Shown here: piece by piece, positions 46,396 through 55,711 of the stretch
Layout of the letters: every line of letters begins with the position of its first letter
Position numbering within the stretch: position 1 is the first letter of the stretch
Source: Winogradskyella pacifica
GTDB taxonomy: Bacteria > Bacteroidota > Bacteroidia > Flavobacteriales > Flavobacteriaceae
Direction of reading: 5' to 3'
NCBI RefSeq assembly: GCF_013403915.1
Contig: NZ_JABFDI010000002.1
Coordinates: 124,001-188,000, forward strand
DNA length: 64,000 bases
Made by a program: the position numbers and the translations under genes
The notes under the pieces: model-generated
Seen by the model: only the letters and a program-made list of their open reading frames with translations
The model's database searches: none
Told to the model about the DNA's origin: nothing

Positions 46396-47226
46396 TCAGT
46401 TTTGAGGTATGACTAAAAAAGGAACAGTAGGGTGAAAGCTTATATTGGTTATTATAGGTTCTTTTATTATATTTTCGATAAAGCTATGTTTATAATTTAC
46501 CATTACTAAAATGTTGATTTTGAAGTCTTCAATGAAATCTTGAATCGCTTTGGCTTTTCTATCATAATTAGGCATCCAATTAAAACCATAATCATAATGC
46601 TCTAAGCTCATTTCTAATAAAGCTAAATTTTGTTTTTGGCTTTCTGAGATGTCATCTTCATTATTGATATGAACAATTCTAATTTTAGAACTATTGAGAT
46701 CAGCTAATTGTTTGAGTGGTAATAATTCATCTCCGTAGATGCGGTTAAAATCCGTTGGAAAGGCTATTTGCTCAGGTTTTACAAAATCATATTTATTTGG
46801 AATGACCAAAATAGGACAGTTTTTTACCTGTTTAATAATATTTACAGTGTTACTTCCAAAAAGTATTTCTTTGGCTTTAGTTTCCCCTTTAGTCCCTATA
46901 ACAATAAGATCTATGTTTTCCTTTTCTACGACTACTTCAATTAAACTATGTAAGTCATTAGTGCTTAGTATAACTTCAAAAGTGTGCTTCTCATTAGCAT
47001 AGTCTCTTTCTATTTTAGCTTTTAAATCTTCTAATTCCTTTCGTGCTTTTTCTGCTAAAACGCGTGCTAATTTATTAGACATACTAGACATAGAAGATGT
47101 ATGTAATTTTGAAGAATGTAAAAAGTGAAACGTACATTGTTCTTCTTTGTATAGTTTTAAAGTGTATATAGCAGCACTTAAGGCGTTATCTGAAAAATCG
47201 GTAGGTAAAAGAATATGTTTTGGCAT
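46396..47226 (-). CDS. Universal stress protein, two-domain (paralog)
   Basis: A 276-residue paralog of the downstream gene, with the same two-domain build: MPKHILLPTDFSDNAL, the ATP motif GTKGETKAKEILFGSNTVN in domain 1, and a degenerate domain 2 starting EQIAFPTDFNRIYGDELLPL. The identical FPTDFNR.YGDEL motif in both copies shows a tandem gene duplication. It is probably the first gene of a two-gene unit; its promoter should lie within the 475-bp spacer shared with the mannan locus. Confidence 0.9.
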   Translation of the reverse strand: MPKHILLPTDFSDNALSAAIYTLKLYKEEQCTFHFLHSSKLHTSSMSSMSNKLARVLAEKARKELEDLKAKIERDYANEKHTFEVILSTNDLHSLIEVVVEKENIDLIVIGTKGETKAKEILFGSNTVNIIKQVKNCPILVIPNKYDFVKPEQIAFPTDFNRIYGDELLPLKQLADLNSSKIRIVHINNEDDISESQKQNLALLEMSLEHYDYGFNWMPNYDRKAKAIQDFIEDFKINILVMVNYKHSFIENIIKEPIITNISFHPTVPFLVIPQN

Positions 47227-47701
47227 GATTACGTTTTTATATTAAGGTTAGGATACTATGTTTAATGTTCTGTGTTGTATAAAAAAAAGCTTAAGAGTTT
47301 GATTAGTATGGTTTTATGTTTTAATCTGTGATGTAAAATTATATCTTAAATATATTTTAAACTATGATAAATGTCAGTTGATAAGTTGGCGCTAGTAATT
47401 ATGGTTTATAGCAAGATTATCAAAATTGTTGATATATAGATTGTTCTCATTAATGAAGCTGGGCTAATTCCGTTTGCTATTGAATTTTGTAGGATATTGG
47501 ATGCCAATTCTACTTTATCGATTGTGTATATAAAGTAGTGTTATCAAAATGAGATGATTAATAAAGTAACTTTTTTCGTCAATCAAAACTCAATAACCTA
47601 TACTATATTACCATTTATGTTTACTATTTTATCATTTAACACTTAATGTTTTATATTTAGATTTTTATCTGATAAATTTAAGAAAGCTATAAATCACTAA
47701 A
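47227..47701. other. 475-bp divergent spacer between usp genes and the mannan locus
   Basis: AT-rich, with no ORF, RNA gene or terminator that I can support. It must hold the promoters for the - strand usp pair and the + strand GH5 gene. TAAATTTA about 25 bp before the GH5 start is a near match to the Bacteroidota -7 element but has no clear -33 partner, so I do not call it. Confidence 0.5.
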
Positions 47702-48724
47702 ATGATGAGTTTGATAAAAACAAAATTAAGTATTACCGTATTTTTATTAATGTCAGTCTTATCATATGGTTTTCAGGTGAGTAGTTTAGATAGACTTATT
47801 GTTGCAGGAAATAGTTTTGTAAATTCTGAAGGAACAACTTTTGTGTTTAGAGGGCTAAACGCCAGTGATCCGAATAAATTAGAACCTCAAGGACATTGGA
47901 ATAAAGCCTATTTCGAAGAAATAAAAAATTGGGGAGCTAATATTGTGAGGCTACCTGTGCATCCAACCGATTGGACCGAAAGGGGAAAGGAATCTTATTT
48001 AAAACTTTTAGATGATGGTATACAATGGGCAACAGAATTGGGTTTGTATATTATTATCGACTGGCATAGTATAGGTAATTTGAAAACCGAAATGTATCAA
48101 TCAGACAGATATGATACAACTTTAAAGCAAACCTATGATTTTTGGAGAACAATAGCCTCTAAATATGGTGATAATACAACTGTTGCTTTTTACGAAATTT
48201 TTAATGAACCAACCACCTACAAAGGGACTTTAGGGACCGTTACTTGGACGGAATGGAAAACCATAAATAAAGAAGTTATTGGTATTATTAGAGCTAATGG
48301 AGGTGAAGGAATTCCTTTGGTTGCTGGTTTTAATTGGGCCTATGATTTAACACCTGTTTTAGACGACCCTTTAGATGTTGAAGGTATTGGGTATGTCAGT
48401 CATCCGTATCCACAAAAAAGAGAGAAGCCTTGGGAAGATCAATGGACCAAAGATTGGGGATTTGTTAAAGAAAAATACCCTTTAATTCTTACTGAAATTG
48501 GTTTTTGTGGACCAGAAGATCCAGGTGCGCATTCACCCGTAATTAGTGATGAATCTTATGGTGATGCCATTACAGCGTATTGTGATGAAAAAGATATTTC
48601 ATATGTTATTTGGGTATTTGATGCCGAATGGGCTCCACGATTATTCGAAGATTGGAATACTTATAAGCCGTCTAGGCATGGTAAATATTTCAAGAAGAAA
48701 TTACAAAGTTATACTTATGATTAA
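47702..48724 (+). CDS. GH5 endo-glycanase (secreted)
   Basis: A 340-residue GH5 enzyme with a cleavable signal (VLSYGF). The catalytic glutamates are Glu169 in YEIFNEPTT (acid/base) and Glu265 in LILTEIGF (nucleophile); other clan A marks are FRGLNASDP, NIVRLPVHP, IIIDWHS and GYVSHPYP. The sequence looks like the cellulase side of GH5 rather than GH5_7 mannanase, so endo-beta-1,4-glucanase or glucomannanase action is likely. Length is that of a bare catalytic domain. It opens the + strand arm of the mannan locus and is followed 17 bp later by an AraC regulator. Confidence 0.88.
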   Translation: MMSLIKTKLSITVFLLMSVLSYGFQVSSLDRLIVAGNSFVNSEGTTFVFRGLNASDPNKLEPQGHWNKAYFEEIKNWGANIVRLPVHPTDWTERGKESYLKLLDDGIQWATELGLYIIIDWHSIGNLKTEMYQSDRYDTTLKQTYDFWRTIASKYGDNTTVAFYEIFNEPTTYKGTLGTVTWTEWKTINKEVIGIIRANGGEGIPLVAGFNWAYDLTPVLDDPLDVEGIGYVSHPYPQKREKPWEDQWTKDWGFVKEKYPLILTEIGFCGPEDPGAHSPVISDESYGDAITAYCDEKDISYVIWVFDAEWAPRLFEDWNTYKPSRHGKYFKKKLQSYTYD

Positions 48725-48741
48725 TTAAAACTACAGGTAAA

Positions 48742-49623
48742 ATGAGCGAAAATATTAATCGAGAAATAACCCAATTAAAATCAGATGATGTTTTTTTAAT
48801 CATCGATAGGGTGAAGCAAAAGTTTGATTTTCCTATTCACTTTCATCCAGAATATGAACTGAATTTTATTCTAAACGGAAAAGGTATACGTCGTGTAGTA
48901 GGGACTTCGATGGAAGAAATTGATGATATAGAATTAGTTTTAATGGGTCCCAATTTAGAACATGGCTGGGAAACGCATAACTGCAAAAGCAAAAGTATTT
49001 ATGAAATAACAATTCAATTTCATGAAGATTTGTTCAATAGTAAATTACTCTCTTTAAAAAATTTCAAACCTATACAAGACTTGTTTACAAAGTCTAAACA
49101 TGGTGTGCTTTTCGATGGTAACACAGCGATGAAGTTAATGCCAAGAATAAAAGAATTATCAGCTACAGATGGAGTCACAGATTTTATTAAACTCTTAAAG
49201 TTACTCGAAGAACTTGCAGATTCTAAAAGCCAAAGGTTGTTGTCATCTAATGTGGTACGAGATAGTGAGTATGACAATAGTGATCGGATTAAAAAAGTTC
49301 AAGAATTTATAAGACAAAATTATTCGCGTAAAATTTCACTGAAAGAAATATCTACTTTGGTGAATATGAGTCAGAGTTCGTTTAATAGATTTATTAAAAA
49401 ACGTACAGGAAAAACGTTTATTGAATATATGAACGACAAAAGAATTAGTCATGCCATAAAATTACTGATTGAAACCGATATGTCTGTTGGAGAAATCGCT
49501 TATAAATGTGGATTTAATAGTATCGCTAATTTTAATAGATTTTTTAAAAAATCTAAAAGTGTAACTCCAAGTAAGTTTAAATCAGAATTTAAATCTGTTC
49601 AGCGGTTTTGCAAAATTTCTTAG
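48742..49623 (+). CDS. AraC-family transcriptional regulator
   Basis: A 293-residue regulator. The N-terminal part is a cupin sensor (PIHFHPEYELNFILNGKG, with two His and a Glu as in sugar- or metal-binding cupins). Residues about 185-285 hold two helix-turn-helix motifs, KISLKEISTLVNMSQSSFNRFI and MSVGEIAYKCGFNSIANFNRFF (quoted here in overlapping short form), the second ending in the family signature SKSVTPSKFK. There is no transmembrane segment, so it senses a cytosolic sugar, plausibly mannobiose, mannosylglucose or a product. It sits inside the + arm between GH5 and CE2 and likely controls both arms. Confidence 0.9.
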   Translation: MSENINREITQLKSDDVFLIIDRVKQKFDFPIHFHPEYELNFILNGKGIRRVVGTSMEEIDDIELVLMGPNLEHGWETHNCKSKSIYEITIQFHEDLFNSKLLSLKNFKPIQDLFTKSKHGVLFDGNTAMKLMPRIKELSATDGVTDFIKLLKLLEELADSKSQRLLSSNVVRDSEYDNSDRIKKVQEFIRQNYSRKISLKEISTLVNMSQSSFNRFIKKRTGKTFIEYMNDKRISHAIKLLIETDMSVGEIAYKCGFNSIANFNRFFKKSKSVTPSKFKSEFKSVQRFCKIS

Positions 49624-49731
49624 TGTTATTTCCTGCTTCTTAATAGTAAATAGTATTAGAATTTGAAAATTTACGCTTAGAAAAAAAAGTATGTTTACTT
49701 TATTTTTACATGTATCTATAAATGTATTCTA

Positions 49732-50829
49732 GTGCTGAAATTCGGTTTATTTTCTGTTATTTTAATTGTGCTTTTTTCTTGTAAAGAAGCAAAAACACAA
49801 ATGCTTAAATATCAGCTTTCAAATGAATTGATTAAACATTCAGGTCGAAGTGAAGTGTTGGCAGATCAATCAATAGCCTTAATTGGTTCGGCAGCTTCTG
49901 TTGAGTTTAATGTAAAAGGAGATTCCGTAAATATATATCTTCAAACAGAATCTTCAAACCGTAATTATTATGTTGTTTCTGTAAATGATACGTATAAAAA
50001 ACGTTATAAAATTGAAGGTGATTCTATTCAAAAAATAGCTTTAAAATTACCTAACCTTGAGCAAAATACAATCGGAATTTATAAAGCTACAGAAGCTTTT
50101 AATGATAAGATTATATTTCATGGTGTAGATGCAGTAGCGTTATTACCAATTGAAGAAAAACAGTTTAAGATTGAATTTATAGGCGACTCCATAACCTGCG
50201 GAGCACTTTCTGATGATTCTGATATGCCATGCAACGAAGGTGAATATCAAGATCAACACAATGCCTATTTGGCTTATGGGCCACAAGTAGCAAAACAACT
50301 AAATGCGGATTTTATGGTGAGTTCTGTTTCTGGAATAGGGATGTACCGCAATTGGAATGATGAAAATATTGATGAAGCTATAATGCCTGAGGTTTATGAT
50401 AATTTGTATTTAAATAAAGACAATTCAAAGCCTTTCAATTTAGAATTTAAGCCAGATGTAGTAAGCATTTGTTTAGGTACAAATGATATGTCTGATGGCG
50501 ATGGTGTTAAAGATCGGCTGCCATTCAATAATGAAAAATTCACGAATAACTATATCAAATTTATAGAAAGCATTTATAAGCGCTATCCCAAAACACAAGT
50601 TGCTTTATTAAGTAGTCCTATGCTCAACGGTGAGAAACAGCAATTATTAGTGTCATGCTTAAAGGACGTGCAGGAGCATTTTAAAATAAAAAGCGATAAG
50701 GATATAGCATTATTTCAGTTTGAAGAGATATATCCAAACGGTTGTAATGCGCATCCAAGTATAGAAGAGCATAAAACTATAGCTAATGTGTTAGAACCAT
50801 TTTTTAAATCAGTATTAGTTAAGGAATAG
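49732..50829 (+). CDS. CE2-like SGNH/GDSL acetyl esterase (lipoprotein)
   Basis: A 365-residue lipoprotein (lipobox LFSC then KEAKTQ). The start is GTG 49732; the nearby ATG at 49722 is out of frame. Residues about 20-140 form the N-terminal jelly roll of carbohydrate esterase family 2, and residues about 145-360 an SGNH hydrolase: GDSIT with Ser153, the GIGMYRNW loop, LGTNDMSDGD and a late NAHPSIEEH histidine. CE2 enzymes remove acetyl from mannan and xylan, which fits a locus for acetylated glucomannan. It precedes a pseudogene by 1 bp and GH3 beyond it. Confidence 0.87.
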   Translation: MLKFGLFSVILIVLFSCKEAKTQMLKYQLSNELIKHSGRSEVLADQSIALIGSAASVEFNVKGDSVNIYLQTESSNRNYYVVSVNDTYKKRYKIEGDSIQKIALKLPNLEQNTIGIYKATEAFNDKIIFHGVDAVALLPIEEKQFKIEFIGDSITCGALSDDSDMPCNEGEYQDQHNAYLAYGPQVAKQLNADFMVSSVSGIGMYRNWNDENIDEAIMPEVYDNLYLNKDNSKPFNLEFKPDVVSICLGTNDMSDGDGVKDRLPFNNEKFTNNYIKFIESIYKRYPKTQVALLSSPMLNGEKQQLLVSCLKDVQEHFKIKSDKDIALFQFEEIYPNGCNAHPSIEEHKTIANVLEPFFKSVLVKE

Positions 50830-50830
50830 T

Positions 50831-51261
50831 ATGTATTCAGCTTCAGTAAATAGATATGAGGATATATCTCCTACAAATGATATTCAACCAAAAAATAAAA
50901 AATCAGTAGGACAAAGATTAGCAAATATAGCTTTGAAGAAACAGTATCAAGCCATAGATAGTCTTGTTGAACATCCGGAGTTAGAACACAACACATTGTT
51001 TATAATAAAGAAAATGTAGTTATTCATTTTAAAAATGCAGATGGTCTTTTTATAAAAGGAACAGCCTCTTTGTTCGAGATAGCAGGAGAAGATAATGTGT
51101 TTTATCCTGCAAAAACCAAATTAAAAGGGAGTACGATAATAGTATATTCTAACCAAGTGAAACAGCCTCAAAAAGTGAGGTTTGCATGGGGAAACGCCTT
51201 GCAGTCTAATGTATTTAATGAGGCAGGATTGCCAGCATCTAGTTTTGCTACTGAAAAATAA
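50831..51261 (+). pseudogene. Frameshifted C-terminal remnant of a sialate O-acetylesterase-type (SGNH, DUF303) gene
   Basis: Two adjoining open stretches in different frames together spell the C-terminal 140 or so residues of this esterase family. Frame 2 gives NDIQPKNKKSVGQRLANIAL, the catalytic-His block, and then runs to a stop at 51019. From about 50995 frame 1 continues with IVYNKENVVIHFKNADGLF, GEDNVFYPAKTKLKG and VRFAWGNALQSNVFNE to the stop at 51261. A single-base shift near 50985-50995 explains this. The N-terminal 350-500 residues, including the GDS nucleophile, are missing; the remnant begins straight after the CE2 stop. It cannot make an active enzyme. Sequencing error would explain the shift but not the missing front. 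Confidence 0.85.
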
Positions 51262-51271
51262 ATTTTAAACC

Positions 51272-53557
51272 ATGAACACGACTAAACACACGATAATTTT
51301 TGCTTTAACGCTATTTGTATTCGCAAATTGTAAGGCCCAAAATAATATGAAGATGACAAAAAATACAACTATAGAAAACAAAATAGATTCACTATTAAAA
51401 ATCATGACTATCGAAGAAAAGGTAGGTCAGATGAATCAATATAATGGTTTTTGGGATGTTACAGGTCCTGCTCCAGAAGGAGGTAGCGCCGAACAAAAAT
51501 ATGAACATTTACGAAAAGGTTGGGTCGGATCTATGTTGTCTGTAAGAGGCGTGAAAGAGGTGAGAGCTGTTCAAAAAATAGCAGTAGAGGAAACCCGATT
51601 AGGAATTCCTTTAATTATTGGTTTTGATGTTATTCATGGCTATAAAACCTTAAGTCCAATTCCTTTAGCAGAAGCGGCGAGTTGGGATATGGAAGCGATT
51701 AAAAAATCGGCAAGTGTAGCGGCTGCAGAAGCGGCAGCATCTGGCATTAACTGGACATTTGGACCAATGGTAGATGTCGGAAGAGATGCACGTTGGGGAC
51801 GCGTTATGGAAGGAGCAGGTGAAGATCCGTTTTTAGGAAGTAAAATTGCTGTGGCTAGAGTGCATGGGTTTCAGGGAGATGATTTGTCTGCAACGAATAC
51901 TATTGCCGCTTGTGCTAAGCATTTTGCAGCTTACGGATTTGCAGAAGCGGGTAAAGAATATAATACGGTAGATATAGGAACATCAACGTTGCACAATATG
52001 GTTTTTCCACCTTTTAAAGCTGCTGTAGATGCTGGTGTACGTACTTTGATGAATTCATTTAACGAAATAAATGGAGTGCCAGTAACTGGAAGTTCGTATT
52101 TGCAACGCGATATTTTAAAAGGTAAATGGGGTTTTGATGGTTATGTTATTTCAGATTGGGCTTCAATTTTTGAAATGATAAGTTGGGGACATGCTAAAGA
52201 CAAGCGAGAAGCGGCTAAAATTGCAGCAATTGCTGGTTCTGATATGGATATGGAAGGTAATGTTTATGTACAGGAATTAGCACAGCTTGTTAAAGATGGT
52301 GTCGTTAAAGAATCTATAGTAGACGATGCTGTAAGACGTATTTTACGTGTGAAATTTGAATTAGGTTTATTTGAAGATCCTTACAGATATTGCGATGAAA
52401 CAAGAGAGAAAGAAACTATAGGAAATCCGGCACATCATGAAGCTGTTTTGGATATGGCGAAAAAGTCGATTGTTTTATTAAAGAATGAAAATCAACTGTT
52501 ACCATTAAAAAAAGAAGGTCAAAAAATCGCTTTAATGGGCGATTTAGCTAATGATAAATCGAGTCCTTTGGGAAGTTGGAGAATCGCTTCAGACGATGAA
52601 ACCGGAGTGTCTGTATTAGAAGGAATGGAAAAGTATACCGGTAATACCTTAACTTATGTTAGAGGTGCTGAGGTGGCTACTGAAAAAACGACATTCCTTA
52701 AAGAAATTCAATTCAATACAACAGATACGAGTGGTTTTGCTGAAGCTATAGCGGTCGCAAAAACCGTAGATGTTGTGGTTATGGTTTTAGGTGAATATGG
52801 ATTTCAAAGTGGGGAAGGGCGAAGTCGTACTGATTTGCAATTACCCGGAGTTCAGCAAGAATTATTAGAAGCTGTTTATGAGGTAAACCCAAACATCGTT
52901 TTGGTTTTAAATAATGGACGTCCCTTGGCCATTTCTTGGGCAGACGAACATATTCCAACAATTGTTGAAGCATGGCAATTAGGAACACAAACCGGAAACG
53001 CTGTCGCACAAGTTTTATATGGCGACTATAATCCTAGCGGAAAATTACCAATGACTTTTCCTCGTAACGTTGGTCAGGTGCCAATTTATTACAACCATAA
53101 AAACACAGGTCGTCCAGTAGATAAGGATGATAACGTATTTTGGTCACACTATTCTGATGTTGAAAAAACTCCACTATATCCTTTCGGACATGGATTAAGT
53201 TATACGAGTTTCAGCTATTCGGATTTAGAACTTAACGGTAATACTTTTGCTTTAGAAGATGACGTAAGGGTGAGTGTTAATGTGACTAATACGGGGGAGT
53301 TAGATGGAAAAGAAGTGGTTCAATTATACATTAGAGATTTAGTAGGTAGTGTAACACGTCCTGTTAAAGAACTCAAAGGATTTGAATTGGTTGAAATTAA
53401 AGCTGGAGAAACCAAAACGATTAGCTTCACTTTGAATAAAGAAACGCTTGGATTCTATAACAATAATGGTGATTTTATTATTGAACCAGGAGATTTTAAA
53501 GTCTTTGTAGGAGGAAGTTCTGAAACGGTATTAGAAACCGATTTTGTACTTGAATAA
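51272..53557 (+). CDS. GH3 beta-glucosidase of the mannan/glucomannan arm
   Basis: A 761-residue GH3 enzyme with a signal and a possible lipobox (FANC, Cys about residue 20). Motifs are WTFGPMVDVGRDARWGRVMEG, KHFAAYGFAEAGKEYN, the nucleophile Asp295 in GYVISDWASIFEM, acid/base region GEYGFQSGEGRSRTD and a C-terminal FnIII-like domain. It is the third GH3 in the window and differs from the two in the glucan PUL by the SDW motif. It would trim glucose from glucomannan or cello-oligosaccharides. Its stop lies one base from the stop of the convergent GH9 gene. Confidence 0.93.
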   Translation: MNTTKHTIIFALTLFVFANCKAQNNMKMTKNTTIENKIDSLLKIMTIEEKVGQMNQYNGFWDVTGPAPEGGSAEQKYEHLRKGWVGSMLSVRGVKEVRAVQKIAVEETRLGIPLIIGFDVIHGYKTLSPIPLAEAASWDMEAIKKSASVAAAEAAASGINWTFGPMVDVGRDARWGRVMEGAGEDPFLGSKIAVARVHGFQGDDLSATNTIAACAKHFAAYGFAEAGKEYNTVDIGTSTLHNMVFPPFKAAVDAGVRTLMNSFNEINGVPVTGSSYLQRDILKGKWGFDGYVISDWASIFEMISWGHAKDKREAAKIAAIAGSDMDMEGNVYVQELAQLVKDGVVKESIVDDAVRRILRVKFELGLFEDPYRYCDETREKETIGNPAHHEAVLDMAKKSIVLLKNENQLLPLKKEGQKIALMGDLANDKSSPLGSWRIASDDETGVSVLEGMEKYTGNTLTYVRGAEVATEKTTFLKEIQFNTTDTSGFAEAIAVAKTVDVVVMVLGEYGFQSGEGRSRTDLQLPGVQQELLEAVYEVNPNIVLVLNNGRPLAISWADEHIPTIVEAWQLGTQTGNAVAQVLYGDYNPSGKLPMTFPRNVGQVPIYYNHKNTGRPVDKDDNVFWSHYSDVEKTPLYPFGHGLSYTSFSYSDLELNGNTFALEDDVRVSVNVTNTGELDGKEVVQLYIRDLVGSVTRPVKELKGFELVEIKAGETKTISFTLNKETLGFYNNNGDFIIEPGDFKVFVGGSSETVLETDFVLE

Positions 53558-53558
53558 A

Positions 53559-55688
53559 TTAATTTTTAATCAGTTTAAATGTTTTGCTAGAATTCGTCAA
53601 ACTTACTTTTACAAAGTAAATACCCGAAGTCTTAATGTTTTTTCCAATAGCACAAGAGTTTGAAAAACGACCATTAGAAATAGAGCGTCCTGCTAAGTCA
53701 TAAATATGATAAGTAGCTGGTTCTTCTGTGGTAATCGTAAATTCATTTTTAAAAGGATTGGGATGTAAGGATATGTTTGAATTATCAGCGACTTCGTTAA
53801 TAGAAAGCGGTTCTTGTACCCCAACAAACTTAGATAGCAAACGAATATAAGCCACCTGATAATTATTACTGTTTTCAGTGACTTCCCAAGAATTCATTGG
53901 CCAAGTTGTATTAAAATCATCATAAGCTTTTTGCTTGGGTTGACCATTGATTCTAGCAACTTGATTAGGATCACAAGTTTGACTGCCGCAACCAGAAGGG
54001 CAGCAACCATCCCAATCATAAAATGGATTCGGACCACCTACAACATAACCAGGAGCTGGTCCGTATAGATCATTTTGAACATTATCCCAATCGGTTCCAT
54101 CACTAAACCAAGTATGGTAAAACTCATTAACACCATGGTCTGCTCCGTAATCATACATGTTAGATAAGTAGCAGAAATTTAATGGGTTTACACCATGAAT
54201 ATAATGAATGTAACGTTCTGCGGCTTTAAAAGCATCCACATTATTAGCGCTATTAATGTCGTAATTAATGTAATCCATAAACATTAGACCTTTTCGAGAT
54301 TTTGTGCCATTACTTCCCCAAACGTAATCTGTAAGATGAGCGAGATAAGGATCTGTTTCATTGGTTAGCGCACCAAAATTAGCTGCAGTGTTCATTGCAT
54401 TTTCATACGTGGTTTTAATTGCCGATACAATTGTTGGGTTTGCCGAGGGAATTTTAGTGTAATACAATAATGTTTCTTGACTTTCTTGTTCAAAAGGATA
54501 AGCGTAATTCCATAATATTAAATGCATGTTTTGGTAATTGTTATCAATAAATGTTTTGTAGTCGGTGTTTAGCGTTGCTTCATATAAATGTATGGCAGCT
54601 CTCATTTTATAAGCAAAACGACCATCGTCATCCGTTTCTTGTTGTCCTGCTCCAATATCCAATGAGTTATAAGCAGAACTATTGTTTTCCCAAATGACAT
54701 TCGGATTCGCTTCTGCCCAATTCCAAGCATTAATAGCACTTTGTTCTAATGTAGAAGCGTATGTTGTGTTACCTAAATCATTAAAAACTTTAGAGCCAAG
54801 CGCAAATGCCACGGCAGAAGCCAAAGTACATGATGTATTTACGGCTCCATATAAGCTTTGTCCGGTTGCTGAAGATGGTGGTGAAGCATGCGATAAATCA
54901 ACAATACTTATCATTGAGCCATTCGTTTCTTGAAGACGTAATAAATGATCCATTCCCCATTTTATCTCATCAATAATATCTGGTGTACCGTTTCCAGAAT
55001 GGGGTAGGTTATAATCATCTGTCCAAGCATCGGGTTTTTCTTGATAGGCTTTTAATAAATCAACAATGTAATTGGCCGTCCAAGTGGTGTATTTGTTATA
55101 ATCACCGGCATCATACCAGCCTCCACTTAAATCTCTTTCAGTTGAAGCATCATTGGGTGAATCCCAGCGTCTTGCTTGGGTATCTTGCAAAGGCCCTAAA
55201 TGACTTGCTCCATCTGCCCAATTGCTTCCTGCATAAATTGCGTCTTTGGCGTAACCTGCTCTTTGGTAATAAAATGTGCGAACGGCATGTTTTAGAATGT
55301 CGGTATAAATGTCTTCAGCTATAACAAAGTCGTATGATTTTAAATTTTTATTGATATCTAGAACATAATATGTCCCTGGAGTTTCAAATGCCGAAAAATC
55401 GAACCACCACACACGGTCTCCGGAAGAAGGGTCTTCGATACCTGATTTGTAAGGAACCGTATTTCCGAAAAAAACTTGCGTGTTTGTTGTGGCGTCAACA
55501 ATAGCATAAGAAAAACTTGGAGCAAAAGATTCTGCTGCATCAAAACCTGAAATAGGATCTCTTAGTATGGCTATTTTTTCTGATGTTGGTCTGTAACCAA
55601 ATTGATCCACTACAATATATTTAGACTGCGTTTGCGAGCTGATAAAAAAAGGAATGCAAAACATGATGGTGAAAATAGTGACTTTCAT
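53559..55688 (-). CDS. GH9 endoglucanase/glucomannanase with type IX secretion domain
   Basis: A 709-residue secreted enzyme. A signal peptide (residues 1-19) leads into an Ig-like CelD_N domain (residues about 20-115, DQFGYRPTSEKIAILRDP). The GH9 (alpha/alpha)6 barrel follows, with the catalytic base in GGWYDAGDYNKYT and the acid region SWEVTENSNNYQVAYI near residue 600. Residues about 635-709 are a type A T9SS sorting domain (SLHPNPFKNEFTI, YDLAGR, GIYFVKV, KLIKN), so it leaves the cell through the type IX system or is fixed to its surface. It is the only T9SS cargo I see in the window. It acts on beta-1,4-glucosyl bonds, in line with glucomannan as the target. Last gene of the - arm. Confidence 0.92.
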   Translation of the reverse strand: MKVTIFTIMFCIPFFISSQTQSKYIVVDQFGYRPTSEKIAILRDPISGFDAAESFAPSFSYAIVDATTNTQVFFGNTVPYKSGIEDPSSGDRVWWFDFSAFETPGTYYVLDINKNLKSYDFVIAEDIYTDILKHAVRTFYYQRAGYAKDAIYAGSNWADGASHLGPLQDTQARRWDSPNDASTERDLSGGWYDAGDYNKYTTWTANYIVDLLKAYQEKPDAWTDDYNLPHSGNGTPDIIDEIKWGMDHLLRLQETNGSMISIVDLSHASPPSSATGQSLYGAVNTSCTLASAVAFALGSKVFNDLGNTTYASTLEQSAINAWNWAEANPNVIWENNSSAYNSLDIGAGQQETDDDGRFAYKMRAAIHLYEATLNTDYKTFIDNNYQNMHLILWNYAYPFEQESQETLLYYTKIPSANPTIVSAIKTTYENAMNTAANFGALTNETDPYLAHLTDYVWGSNGTKSRKGLMFMDYINYDINSANNVDAFKAAERYIHYIHGVNPLNFCYLSNMYDYGADHGVNEFYHTWFSDGTDWDNVQNDLYGPAPGYVVGGPNPFYDWDGCCPSGCGSQTCDPNQVARINGQPKQKAYDDFNTTWPMNSWEVTENSNNYQVAYIRLLSKFVGVQEPLSINEVADNSNISLHPNPFKNEFTITTEEPATYHIYDLAGRSISNGRFSNSCAIGKNIKTSGIYFVKVSLTNSSKTFKLIKN

Positions 55689-55711
55689 AAGCGAATCTTT
55701 TTGTTGAACTT

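Noticed and set aside
54983-55324. 113-codon open frame on the + strand over GH9
   Set aside because: Antisense to conserved GH9 sequence; composition (many His, Leu, Cys) is that of a shadow frame.
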